Positions 1 through 5,119 of a stretch of DNA of 5,969 nt are shown here, piece by piece. The first letter of the stretch is position 1; each line of letters starts with the position of its first letter. The stretch spans positions 1 through 5,969 of the forward strand of contig DAOVGQ010000027.1 in NCBI GenBank assembly GCA_030672315.1, read 5' to 3'. A program made the position numbers and the translations under genes. The stretch is from Candidatus Aenigmatarchaeota archaeon. GTDB taxonomy: Archaea > Aenigmatarchaeota > Aenigmatarchaeia > QMZP01. A model generated the notes under the pieces. It saw only the letters and a program-made list of their open reading frames with translations, was not told where the DNA came from and searched no databases.

Positions 1-84
1 TAGTCCCTGATTGTCGATTTTCTCCATGAAGCTTTAAAACCCTGCAAGGCAAAACTATAAACCAAAAAATCTATGATGGTTTAA
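1..84. other. Leader region upstream of porB, no gene seen
   Basis: This AT-rich stretch holds stop codons in all three plus-strand frames (for example at 1-3, 8-10, 27-29 and 58-60), so it is not the body of a plus-strand coding region. An upstream gene could end at one of the early stops, but nothing identifies it. The porB promoter element lies at its 3' part. A second TATA-like string, TTTAAAA near 34-40, is too far from porB for a leaderless start. Confidence 0.5.
53..61 (+). promoter_or_regulatory. TATA-like element of porB
   Basis: The string CTATAAA (55-61) sits in an A-rich context and is centred about 27 nt before the porB ATG. Archaeal transcription usually starts about 25 nt downstream of the TATA centre, which would put the start almost at the ATG and give a leaderless mRNA. 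No GGTGA-type ribosome binding site precedes the ATG, which fits that reading. Confidence 0.5.
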
Positions 85-957
85 ATGGCACGGCTTCTTG
101 AGTCAGGGCACACCATGTGCGCGGGATGCGGCGTGGCCATAGCAGTCAACATGCTCTCCAGGGTCTGCCCCAGGGAGACCGTAGTCTGCTGCGCGACCTC
201 ATGCCTCGAGGTCACGACCTCTGCCTATCCCCAGACCGCCTGGAACTCCCCCTGGATTCACAACACATTCGAGACTGTTTCTGCAACAGCCAGCGGGGTC
301 GAGGCAGCTGTCAGGAGAATGAAGAAGCCCTGGAAGGTCCTGGCCATTGCGGGAGACGGCGGGACCTTTGACATCGGCCTCCAGGGCCTCTCCGGAATGC
401 TCGAGCGCGGCCACAGGGTCACCCAGGTCTGTGTGGACAATGAGTGCTACGCCAACACAGGCGTGCAGCGCTCCTCAGCAACCCCCTACGGGGCCTGGAC
501 CACCTTCTCCCCTGTTGGCAGGAAATCCTTTGGCAAGGGGGAGTGGAAGAAGCCCATCTGCGAAATCGTGGCCGCCCACCGGATACCCTACGTGGCCTCG
601 GCCAGCATCGGCTATCCCCAGGATCTCTATGCCAAGGTCAGGAAGGCCCTGGAAAAACAGCCTTCCTTCCTCCACATATTCTCTCCCTGCCCCACTGGCT
701 GGAGGTTCGACTCCTCACTCTCTGTGAAGCTCTCCCGCCTGGCCGTGGAGACCGGCATGTGGATCCTCTACGAGTTCGAGGACGGCAAGCTCAAGATAAA
801 CAAGAAGGTCGAGAAGAGGAGGCCTGTGGAGGAATACATGAAGCTCCAGGGCCGGTTCAAGCACCTCAGGGAGCCCCAGATAAGGCAGATCCAGGAGCAC
901 ACAGACTCCGAATACCAGAGGCTCCTCGACATCGAGAAGGCCGGAGTAAGGCTCTAG
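85..957 (+). CDS. porB: Pyruvate (2-oxoacid):ferredoxin oxidoreductase beta subunit
   Basis: This is the thiamine-diphosphate-binding beta subunit of a cytosolic multi-subunit 2-oxoacid:ferredoxin oxidoreductase. The enzyme oxidatively decarboxylates pyruvate to acetyl-CoA, passing electrons to ferredoxin. The sequence shows an N-terminal GHTMCAGCG, the ThDP/Mg motif beginning GDGGTFDIG at residues 90-98 and continuing to D118-N119, and the family signature YANTGVQRSSATP (122-134). The four expected [4Fe-4S] cysteines are present: C12, C15, C40 and C202 (in CPTGW). LQGRFKHL near 254-261 is a familiar C-terminal PorB stretch. At 290 residues it is slightly short, mostly from a very short N-terminus before C12. 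The ATG is supported by the leaderless TATA spacing and by stop codons just upstream in frame. Alpha, gamma and delta subunits are not in the window. A 2-ketoisovalerate (VorB) specificity cannot be excluded, because the beta chain alone does not settle substrate. Confidence 0.94.
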   Translation: MARLLESGHTMCAGCGVAIAVNMLSRVCPRETVVCCATSCLEVTTSAYPQTAWNSPWIHNTFETVSATASGVEAAVRRMKKPWKVLAIAGDGGTFDIGLQGLSGMLERGHRVTQVCVDNECYANTGVQRSSATPYGAWTTFSPVGRKSFGKGEWKKPICEIVAAHRIPYVASASIGYPQDLYAKVRKALEKQPSFLHIFSPCPTGWRFDSSLSVKLSRLAVETGMWILYEFEDGKLKINKKVEKRRPVEEYMKLQGRFKHLREPQIRQIQEHTDSEYQRLLDIEKAGVRL

Positions 958-972
958 GAAAATTGGCAATCT

Positions 973-1194
973 CTAAACAGGATAAACCTTTTTTCCCTTA
1001 TGAAGAATTCTGATAAGACGGCCAAAACCATCGGCTTTATATTCAATATCTACTTCCACCCTAGACCTTTCAAAAAAATCAGGGTCAGTTGAATTCCTTG
1101 GAAGTACTGCTAAGGTGCGATTATCTTTCCCATAAAGGATTTTAAAATTCTGGTTAGCACCTTCCACTAATTTTGCATTATATGTCGCTAACAT
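973..1194 (-). CDS. Small AT-rich protein of unknown function (73 aa)
   Basis: I do not recognise this protein. It is 73 residues, soluble looking and basic at the C-terminus (ending KGKKVYPV), with no cysteine, signal peptide or membrane segment. Alternating hydrophobic residues (VEVDIEY, GRLIRIL) suggest a small beta-rich fold. Support for a real gene is the start region: GGTGA at 1199-1203 (minus strand), 4 nt before the ATG, and a TTATAA element about 34 nt upstream. Its codon use (TTA for Leu, AAT, TTT, GAT) is clearly more AT-rich than that of porB and trmB on either side, so it may have been acquired separately. It converges on porB with only 15 bp between the stop codons and lies 53 bp downstream of trmB on the same strand, apparently with its own promoter. 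A chance reading frame remains possible. Confidence 0.55.
   Translation of the reverse strand: MLATYNAKLVEGANQNFKILYGKDNRTLAVLPRNSTDPDFFERSRVEVDIEYKADGFGRLIRILHKGKKVYPV
989..994 (+). terminator. Possible T-tract terminator after porB
   Basis: A run of six T on the plus strand lies 32 nt after the porB stop codon. Archaeal RNA polymerase commonly terminates at such oligo-T tracts without a hairpin. The tract lies inside the 3' end of the convergent small gene, where the complementary bases encode its GKK residues, so it could also be simple coding sequence. Confidence 0.35.
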
Positions 1195-1198
1195 ATAT

Positions 1199-1203
1199 TC
1201 ACC
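1199..1203 (-). promoter_or_regulatory. Shine-Dalgarno GGTGA of the 73-aa gene
   Basis: On the minus strand GGTGA precedes the ATG by 4 nt. It matches the complement of the archaeal 16S rRNA 3' end (AUCACCUCC) and is the main argument for the chosen start codon. Confidence 0.55.
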
Positions 1204-1222
1204 ATTTAAGAATTATACTAAA

Positions 1223-1232
1223 CCTTATAAGC
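1223..1232 (-). promoter_or_regulatory. TATA-like element of the 73-aa gene
   Basis: CTTATAAGG on the minus strand is centred about 34 nt before the ATG at 1194. Transcription would start near 1203, giving a short leader that just includes the GGTGA site. This suggests a promoter independent of trmB. Confidence 0.45.
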
Positions 1233-1247
1233 CTTTCGAAAACAAGC

Positions 1248-2039
1248 CTACTTCCCCTTTACCCAGAGCTGGCTGAAGAGCGGCTCGGCTATTCTCTTCA
1301 CAGCATGGGTCGAGCTTGCCCAGAACGCTATGTCCTGGGTTTCATGGACATCCTTGTCATCGGTGAGGGCCATGAGAAGGTTCTGCCTGTCTATGATGGC
1401 CATCCTTCCCGCAGGCCTCCCAAGCCTCTTTATCTCAGCTATCTGGGAAAAGGCCTGGCTCAGGGAGTCCTCCCCAAAGGGGGCCAGTATCTTCAGCTTC
1501 ACCCCTGCCCTGTTGGCCTTCTTGAGTATCCTGAAGTGCTTGGAGTAGAGGTCGTTCAGTCCCTGCTCTGTGGTCATTATGCTGATGGAATTCTTGGCAT
1601 CCTTGAACGCAAACCTGAGCTGCCTGTCTATTATGTAGCGGCCCTTCAGGGTCCCTGTCATCTCTGTTGGCTGAACAAGGTCCAGCCCCTTCTTGAATAT
1701 GCCCTCAAGTTCCTGTATCACAGGAGAGGCCTTGAGCCTGTCTATCCTCTCAACTATCTGGTCGTGCTTGACCTTGAGGTTCTGCTTGGTCCTTTCCAGA
1801 GCCTCCTTGGGGGCCAGGGCGACATACCTGATGGGCTTAGACGGCTGGACCATGACAAAGCCCTTCTCAGCCAGGCTCTCAAGAATGTCATATGAACGTG
1901 ACCTGGGAACATTGGCAATCTCAGAGACCTCTGCCGCTGTTGCAACGCCCTTTGCAAGCAGGGCTACGAATATCTTCCTCTCATACAGGTTCAGTCCTAT
2001 GGATTTCAATGCGTCCAGCACTTCGGTCGATGCCACCAT
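1248..2039 (-). CDS. TrmB-family transcriptional regulator with PLD-like C-terminal domain
   Basis: This is a predicted cytosolic DNA-binding regulator of the archaeal TrmB family, whose founding members control sugar uptake and metabolic genes. Residues 15-75 form the typical TrmB winged helix-turn-helix: GLNLYERKIFVALL, then AAEVSEIANVPRSRSYDIL as the recognition region, then the wing LAEKGFV...RYVALAP. Residues 78-125 are charged and helical, a likely dimerising coiled coil. The C-terminal part (about 130-263) resembles the phospholipase-D-like effector fold of this family, with VKLKILAPFG, GRMAIIDRQNLLMAL and the ending AFWASSTHAVKRIAEPLFSQLW. At 263 residues it is shorter than sugar-binding TrmB proteins of about 340, and I see no extra sugar-binding domain. 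GGTGA at 2041-2045 lies only 1 nt from the ATG, so the GTG at codon 2 (4 nt spacing) is a possible alternative start. Ligand and target genes are unknown; autoregulation is a reasonable inference given the dyad upstream. Confidence 0.9.
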   Translation of the reverse strand: MVASTEVLDALKSIGLNLYERKIFVALLAKGVATAAEVSEIANVPRSRSYDILESLAEKGFVMVQPSKPIRYVALAPKEALERTKQNLKVKHDQIVERIDRLKASPVIQELEGIFKKGLDLVQPTEMTGTLKGRYIIDRQLRFAFKDAKNSISIMTTEQGLNDLYSKHFRILKKANRAGVKLKILAPFGEDSLSQAFSQIAEIKRLGRPAGRMAIIDRQNLLMALTDDKDVHETQDIAFWASSTHAVKRIAEPLFSQLWVKGK

Positions 2040-2040
2040 T

Positions 2041-2045
2041 TCACC
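2041..2045 (-). promoter_or_regulatory. GGTGA ribosome binding site close to the trmB start
   Basis: GGTGA on the minus strand is separated from the assigned ATG by one base, which is unusually tight. If the GTG codon that follows the ATG is the real start, the spacing becomes 4 nt, equal to that of the neighbouring 73-aa gene. The protein would differ by one residue only. Confidence 0.45.
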
Positions 2046-2067
2046 ACTGGTTTATATTTTGCCTGTC

Positions 2068-2077
2068 TTATTTAAAA
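2068..2077 (-). promoter_or_regulatory. TATA-like element of the trmB-family gene
   Basis: TTTTAAATAA on the minus strand is centred about 34 nt before the ATG, predicting a transcript start near 2048 and a leader of about 9 nt holding the GGTGA site. A second AT-rich string (AAAATATAAA, 2051-2060) is too near the ATG to serve as the TATA box. Confidence 0.45.
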
Positions 2078-2095
2078 GGTTATTGTCTTCTAGTG

Positions 2096-2114
2096 ACAAA
2101 ACTTCGTGTTTTGT
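2096..2114. repeat. Hyphenated inverted repeat, candidate operator
   Basis: ACAAAAC (2096-2102) and GTTTTGT (2108-2114) are perfect 7-bp inverted arms around the 5-bp spacer TTCGT. An overlapping smaller dyad, GTTTT-GT-AAAAC, runs on to 2119, so there are three related half-sites. The element lies about 19 bp upstream of the trmB TATA element, a position suited to a regulator, possibly TrmB itself. It could instead be a weak hairpin in the ligase 3' transcript. Confidence 0.4.
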
Positions 2115-2136
2115 AAAACAGATATAACAGTAACAT

Positions 2137-2148
2137 TTAAATATTTAA
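2137..2148. repeat. Perfect 12-bp AT palindrome
   Basis: TTAAATATTTAA is its own reverse complement and lies between the ligase stop and the trmB promoter. It could act as a TATA box on either strand, but no convincing gene starts at the right distance, so its role is unknown and chance is likely in such AT-rich sequence. Confidence 0.3.
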
Positions 2149-2189
2149 CTACCTCATGGTGACACTTATTTCCTACTTTTTTTTGCTGC

Positions 2190-2194
2190 AAAAA
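2190..2194 (-). terminator. Short T-tract after the ligase gene
   Basis: Five consecutive T on the minus strand begin 12 nt past the ligase stop codon. Such tracts are the usual archaeal intrinsic termination signal. The tract is short and there is no hairpin, so the call is tentative. Confidence 0.35.
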
Positions 2195-2206
2195 CCTCAC
2201 AGAAGG

Positions 2207-3928
2207 CTACCTTCCTGCCTTTTTCTGGAGTCTGTAGAGGTACTCGATCCTTTCAAGCGTATCACACTGCTCAGCTGTTTTTTCCAGGGTTCTTAACCTG
2301 ACAACCCTCGGAAACCTCAGGGCATAACCAGAGGAGTAGTTCGGGCTCCTCTGTATCTCCTCATAGGCAACCTCCACCACAACCCTAGGCCTTATCCTGA
2401 CCGAGCTGCCCTTCTCGGATTCTATATGCGGCTTGAGGAGCTTGGTAAGCATCTCAAAGGTCACACCCTCACCCTTCTCCTTTATCCCTGTGCCTATCAT
2501 TCCGCACTCCAGGAACTCGCCTGTTTTTGGGTCCCTGCAACCCAGAACCAGGGAGCCCAGCCACCCGGCCCGCTTTCCAGTTCCCCAGGTGGCGCCTGTT
2601 ACCACAAGGTCCAGGTTCTCCATTGTCGGCTTTACCTTGAGCCACCCGCCCGCGACCCTCCTTCCTGGCTGGTAACTCACCTCTATGTTTTTGACTATCA
2701 GGCCCTCGTGGCCCCTGGAGAGGGCCTCCTTGTAGAAGGCCTCTGCCCTCTTGAGGTCAGTGGTCTCGATGTGCTCTGCAAGCTGCAAGCTTCCCTTTAT
2801 GGGTCTTATTATGGACTTAAGCCTCTTCCACCTCTCCCTGAGCGGCATATCGAACAGGGTCCTCCCCTCGAGATAAACCAAATCAAAGAGGTTCACCCTG
2901 ACTGGTATCTCCCTCTGGACCTTGCCTATGTCATATTTCCTCCTTATCCTCTGGGAGAGGAACTGGAATGGCAGCGGCCTCCCTGTCTTCCTGTCAACCC
3001 CCACCATCTCCCCCTCGATTATGCATGATTTTGCCTTCACAGCCCTCTTGACCATCTCCCTGACCTCTGGGAACTGCTCGGTCACGTTCTCCAGTCTCCT
3101 TGTGTAGAACCAGAGCCTTTCTCCGTCCTTGTGGATGCACAGCCTTGCCCCGTCGTACTTGTACTCAAGAGCAGACCTCTCATACGCTTTTAACGCCTCC
3201 TCGAGCCCCGGGGACTTCTCAGAAAGCAGGACCATATAGGGCTTCCCGACCTCAAGCCTTACCCCTCTCAGGCCACCCAGGCCGCTATCCCTGGCTATGC
3301 ACGCAACCTCTCCGTAGTCAGGTCTGAGGAACCAGGCCCACTCAACAGCCTTAACAGCCTTCTTGAAACCCTCACCCGCCAGTTTCCCAAAGAATGTCCT
3401 GGCTATGGCATCCCGCACTATCCCCTCGGCAACGCCCACCCTCAGGTCACCCAGGACCGTCCTCACTATATACTTTGCCTCCAGGGGGCTTGCAGAGCCC
3501 AGAATCTCTGAGACAAGCTGGAACTTCCTTGACTGCGAGCCCTTTCCCTCAACTCCCGCCAGCCTCTGCAGGTTCTCAAAGACCATCTCAACAGTGAGCT
3601 TCCTGCTGAACAGTGTGGACTGCTTCTTCCTGGAGAGCAGCCCCTCGGCGACCAGGCCCAGGTCGCCTGATTTTTTGAACCCCTGCTCTATCTCTGATAC
3701 AGGGAACCCTGTGCCGCTGGCAATGGTCTTTATCATGAGCTGTGTTGCAATTCCAATCTCCCTCTCACTCCATGCAGGGAAGACCCTTCCCTGAAGGAGC
3801 ATGACCACCCTGGGAAGATCCTCCCTGCCGCACCCCTTTAGAATGCCTGCTATTATCTCAACCTTCTTGAGCTTTGCAGGCGTCTTCTCGAGCTCTGCAT
3901 AAACCCCGGCAAGCCTTGAATATTCCAT
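2207..3928 (-). CDS. lig: ATP-dependent DNA ligase
   Basis: This is the archaeal replicative DNA ligase, which seals nicks in Okazaki fragments and repair intermediates through an enzyme-AMP intermediate. At 573 residues it is full length for the family. The N-terminal alpha-helical DNA-binding domain spans about 1-220. The nucleotidyltransferase domain (about 230-435) has motif I KYDGAR with the AMP-accepting K257, the TRRLENVTEQFPEV stretch (276-289), motif III IIEGEMVG (303-310), motif IIIa NLFDLVYLEG (346-355), motif IV EGLIVKN (408-414) and motif V WLKVKP (429-434). The OB-fold domain follows, with motif VI ALRFPRVVRLR at 536-546. QSTLF at 103-107 sits where the Pyrococcus furiosus enzyme carries its short PCNA-binding QKSFF (recalled from the literature). 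The ATG is supported by a TATA-like CTTTTAA 26 nt upstream, giving a leaderless mRNA. It is divergent from the DUF202 gene. No catalytic motif is damaged. Confidence 0.98.
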   Translation of the reverse strand: MEYSRLAGVYAELEKTPAKLKKVEIIAGILKGCGREDLPRVVMLLQGRVFPAWSEREIGIATQLMIKTIASGTGFPVSEIEQGFKKSGDLGLVAEGLLSRKKQSTLFSRKLTVEMVFENLQRLAGVEGKGSQSRKFQLVSEILGSASPLEAKYIVRTVLGDLRVGVAEGIVRDAIARTFFGKLAGEGFKKAVKAVEWAWFLRPDYGEVACIARDSGLGGLRGVRLEVGKPYMVLLSEKSPGLEEALKAYERSALEYKYDGARLCIHKDGERLWFYTRRLENVTEQFPEVREMVKRAVKAKSCIIEGEMVGVDRKTGRPLPFQFLSQRIRRKYDIGKVQREIPVRVNLFDLVYLEGRTLFDMPLRERWKRLKSIIRPIKGSLQLAEHIETTDLKRAEAFYKEALSRGHEGLIVKNIEVSYQPGRRVAGGWLKVKPTMENLDLVVTGATWGTGKRAGWLGSLVLGCRDPKTGEFLECGMIGTGIKEKGEGVTFEMLTKLLKPHIESEKGSSVRIRPRVVVEVAYEEIQRSPNYSSGYALRFPRVVRLRTLEKTAEQCDTLERIEYLYRLQKKAGR

Positions 3929-3950
3929 AGCTAAATCTTGGCGTCATGAA

Positions 3951-3957
3951 TTAAAAG
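3951..3957 (-). promoter_or_regulatory. TATA-like element of the ligase gene
   Basis: CTTTTAA on the minus strand is centred about 26 nt before the ligase ATG, the spacing expected of a leaderless archaeal transcript. The divergent DUF202 promoter must lie within the same 59-bp gap. Confidence 0.45.
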
Positions 3958-3965
3958 TCTTAAAG
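3958..3965 (+). promoter_or_regulatory. TATA-like element of the DUF202 gene
   Basis: TCTTAAAG on the plus strand is centred about 26 nt before the ATG at 3988. It directly abuts the minus-strand element used by the ligase, so the two divergent promoters appear to be back to back. The AAAGGAGA string at 3962-3969 is 18 nt from the ATG, too far to be a normal ribosome binding site. Confidence 0.35.
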
Positions 3966-3987
3966 GAGACTGCACAATATTATAGAT

Positions 3988-4302
3988 ATGGTGAAACAGG
4001 CAGTAAAGCGGCTCCTCAGGTTCAGAAAGAAAAAAATAGACTACAGGAAGGAGAAGATTCTTCTCATGCGCGAGCAGACCATTCTTTCCAAGGAACGGAC
4101 CATCCTCTCCTTTATGAGGACAGGCCTTGCCTCAATAGGCGCAGGAGTGGTGATAATCAATATATTTTCTTCACCATCATCCTTTGTAATAGGCTGGGCA
4201 TTCGTCCTGACAGGTGTAGTGGAGATACTTGAATCCTACAGAAGGCTCAGGATATACCAGAAGAAGATGGACACAATCAGCAGGGAGCTGGGAGAAGACT
4301 AG
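3988..4302 (+). CDS. DUF202-family small membrane protein
   Basis: This 104-residue protein matches the pattern of DUF202 (YidH-like) integral membrane proteins, whose biochemical function is not established. A strongly basic N-terminus (KRLLRFRKKKIDYRKEK) precedes the family signature ERTILSFMRTGLASIG at 36-51. Two predicted membrane helices follow, about 46-60 (GLASIGAGVVIINIF) and 66-81 (FVIGWAFVLTGVVEIL), with a short loop rich in serine and proline. The C-terminus is charged and likely cytoplasmic (SYRRLRIYQKKMD). The basic tail suggests the N-terminus faces the cytoplasm. It is a lone gene, divergent from the ligase and convergent with the zinc-ribbon gene; neither neighbour hints at a role. 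The start is the only ATG that fits the basic N-terminus, although no Shine-Dalgarno precedes it. Confidence 0.85.
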   Translation: MVKQAVKRLLRFRKKKIDYRKEKILLMREQTILSKERTILSFMRTGLASIGAGVVIINIFSSPSSFVIGWAFVLTGVVEILESYRRLRIYQKKMDTISRELGED

Positions 4303-4353
4303 TATATAGAATGGCCTGATAGTGCCCTGCTGCCGGCTTATAGGCTGTTTGCT
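4303..4353. other. Convergent gap between DUF202 and zinc-ribbon genes
   Basis: This 51-bp stretch separates two converging stop codons. I see no T-tract of five or more on either strand and no strong hairpin, so no terminator is called. Confidence 0.4.
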
Positions 4354-4878
4354 TCACCTTTCAAGCGACTCACATTCTCTGCAAATCCACTTCCCATCCA
4401 CGTGGGCAAGCTCATCCGAGTATCGCTCACACAACTCGCACATCCCTTCGTCCTTCTGCTCAAGCTCTGATTCCGTAACCGGAATCAGGCCGCCGCTCCA
4501 GGCGCACCCCCCGTTACTGTCCAGGCAACACCCTCCGTTCCTGTCCAGGGTCCAGCCCTTTGTCAGGGGCAGCATCCTTAACAGGGTTTCTGCCAGTTTC
4601 CCGTTTCTTTCACGGAGCCAGTCATAGGCCTCTGCAACGTAGAAGAATGGAGAGATGTTTGCAACTCTGACCTTCTTGCAATGGAGGCACCTGAGCCCGT
4701 CCAAATCGATGGTGCTGGAAAAGCTTCTGAGGAAACCCCTGTTGAATTTACCAAAGGCCCCCCTGAGGTTTCTGGGAAGCCACTCGCCTATATCTCTTGA
4801 CAGGCAGTCTGGGCAGATGAAGCTCCAGATCGGGTTTTTACATATCTGGCACATTGGGACGTTCATGTACTTCACCAT
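4354..4878 (-). CDS. Cysteine-rich multi-zinc-ribbon protein, function unknown
   Basis: I cannot assign a named family. The 174-residue protein has 13 cysteines, most in CxxC knuckles: C10/C13 with C22/C25 (one compact zinc ribbon, CQIC-x8-CPDC), a lone C64/C67 pair (CLHC), a C117-C118...C125 cluster, and C147/C150 with C166/C169 (a second ribbon, CELC-x15-CREC). Between them lies a helical segment (about 78-104, including FFYVAEAYDWLRERN). Residues 111-126 are an eight-residue tandem repeat, LDRNGGCC then LDSNGGCA. There is no signal peptide or membrane segment, so a cytosolic adaptor or nucleic-acid- or protein-binding role is likely, by inference only. The assigned ATG has no well-spaced ribosome site. 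The in-frame ATG at codon 5 (4866) is preceded by GGTGA at 5 nt and may be the true start. It is divergent from the fibrillarin gene across a 241-bp gap. Confidence 0.75.
   Translation of the reverse strand: MVKYMNVPMCQICKNPIWSFICPDCLSRDIGEWLPRNLRGAFGKFNRGFLRSFSSTIDLDGLRCLHCKKVRVANISPFFYVAEAYDWLRERNGKLAETLLRMLPLTKGWTLDRNGGCCLDSNGGCAWSGGLIPVTESELEQKDEGMCELCERYSDELAHVDGKWICRECESLER
4501..4548 (-). repeat. Tandem 24-bp duplication inside the zinc-ribbon gene
   Basis: Two adjacent 24-nt units encode LDRNGGCC and LDSNGGCA. The match is also visible in DNA: CCGTT-N-CTGTCCAGG recurs with a 24-nt offset (4511-4525 and 4535-4549 on the plus strand). Because the nucleotide sequences remain similar, the duplication is probably fairly recent. 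It adds cysteines to the region between the two zinc ribbons. Confidence 0.7.
4872..4876 (-). promoter_or_regulatory. GGTGA site that may set the zinc-ribbon gene start
   Basis: GGTGA on the minus strand overlaps codons 1-2 of the assigned gene and lies 5 nt before the in-frame ATG at codon 5. That spacing is better than anything preceding the first ATG, where only an AGGAG (4892-4896) at 13 nt is seen. Confidence 0.4.
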
Positions 4879-4929
4879 TTCCCTTTGGCTTCTCCTGTTC
4901 TGCGGGATTGTTTGACGATTGAAAAAAGG

Positions 4930-4938
4930 CTTTAAAAG
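4930..4938 (-). promoter_or_regulatory. TATA-like element upstream of the zinc-ribbon gene
   Basis: CTTTTAAAG on the minus strand is centred about 56 nt before the first ATG, which would give a leader of roughly 30 nt. It overlaps the AAAAGCTTTT palindrome at 4934-4943. Confidence 0.35.
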
Positions 4939-5055
4939 CTTTTCCGTTACAGAAAATCTATATCCGATTTGTTCGACATAAGACGTTATCGCATGCTATC
5001 GGTTTTGTTCACTTATTTTACCCGTTTTCCAGAGTGAAATTCAGGAAAAACACCA

Positions 5056-5088
5056 CCCAGATACTCAAAACCCAACCCACCAGAACCC
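5056..5088 (-). other. Candidate G-quadruplex next to the fibrillarin promoter
   Basis: Four CCC tracts on the plus strand (5056-5058, 5071-5073, 5076-5078, 5086-5088) give four GGG tracts on the minus strand, with loops of 7, 2 and 12 nt. The last tract touches the TATA element. The whole segment is strongly depleted in G and T on the plus strand. One loop is long, so the structure would be weak, and a role is speculative. Confidence 0.35.
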
Positions 5089-5098
5089 TTTATTTAAG
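5089..5098 (+). promoter_or_regulatory. TATA box of the fibrillarin gene
   Basis: TTTATTTAAG is centred about 26 nt before the ATG at 5120. This is close to ideal for an archaeal promoter giving a leaderless mRNA, and the 25 nt between lack any Shine-Dalgarno. It is the clearest promoter in the window. Confidence 0.65.
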
Positions 5099-5119
5099 CC
5101 TGCCCGGCAAGACTACCCC

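Noticed and set aside
73..84. Mini reading frame ATG ATG GTT TAA directly abutting the porB ATG
   Set aside because: The predicted transcript start lies near or after it, so it is probably not in the mRNA; four codons are expected by chance.
962..973. The 12-mer ATTGGCAATCTC repeated at 1911-1922
   Set aside because: One such 12-mer match is expected by chance in a window of this size, and the second copy is simply part of the helix-turn-helix coding sequence.
444..1013. A 189-codon frame overlapping porB on the same strand
   Set aside because: It is a shifted frame of porB with low-complexity Pro/Arg/Gly-rich translation and no start signals.
1173..1895. A 240-codon open frame on the plus strand opposite the TrmB-family gene
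   Set aside because: It is antisense to a gene with clear family motifs, has no recognisable domain or promoter, and its openness follows from the codon bias of the real gene.
2080..2136. An 18-codon minus-strand frame in the ligase-trmB gap
   Set aside because: It has no ribosome site, the AT palindrome is too close to its ATG to be a TATA box, and its sequence shows no protein-like features.
2426..3028. A 200-codon plus-strand frame opposite the ligase
   Set aside because: It is antisense to the conserved ligase catalytic core; its composition reflects the ligase codons.
4987..5001. Direct repeat TATCG-CATGC-TATCG
   Set aside because: Five-base repeats one helical turn apart are too short to support an operator without other evidence.
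4945..5055. Possible C/D-box guide RNA upstream of the fibrillarin gene
   Set aside because: I searched both strands for RTGATGA and a matching CTGA box and found no pair; only an isolated CTGA on the minus strand.
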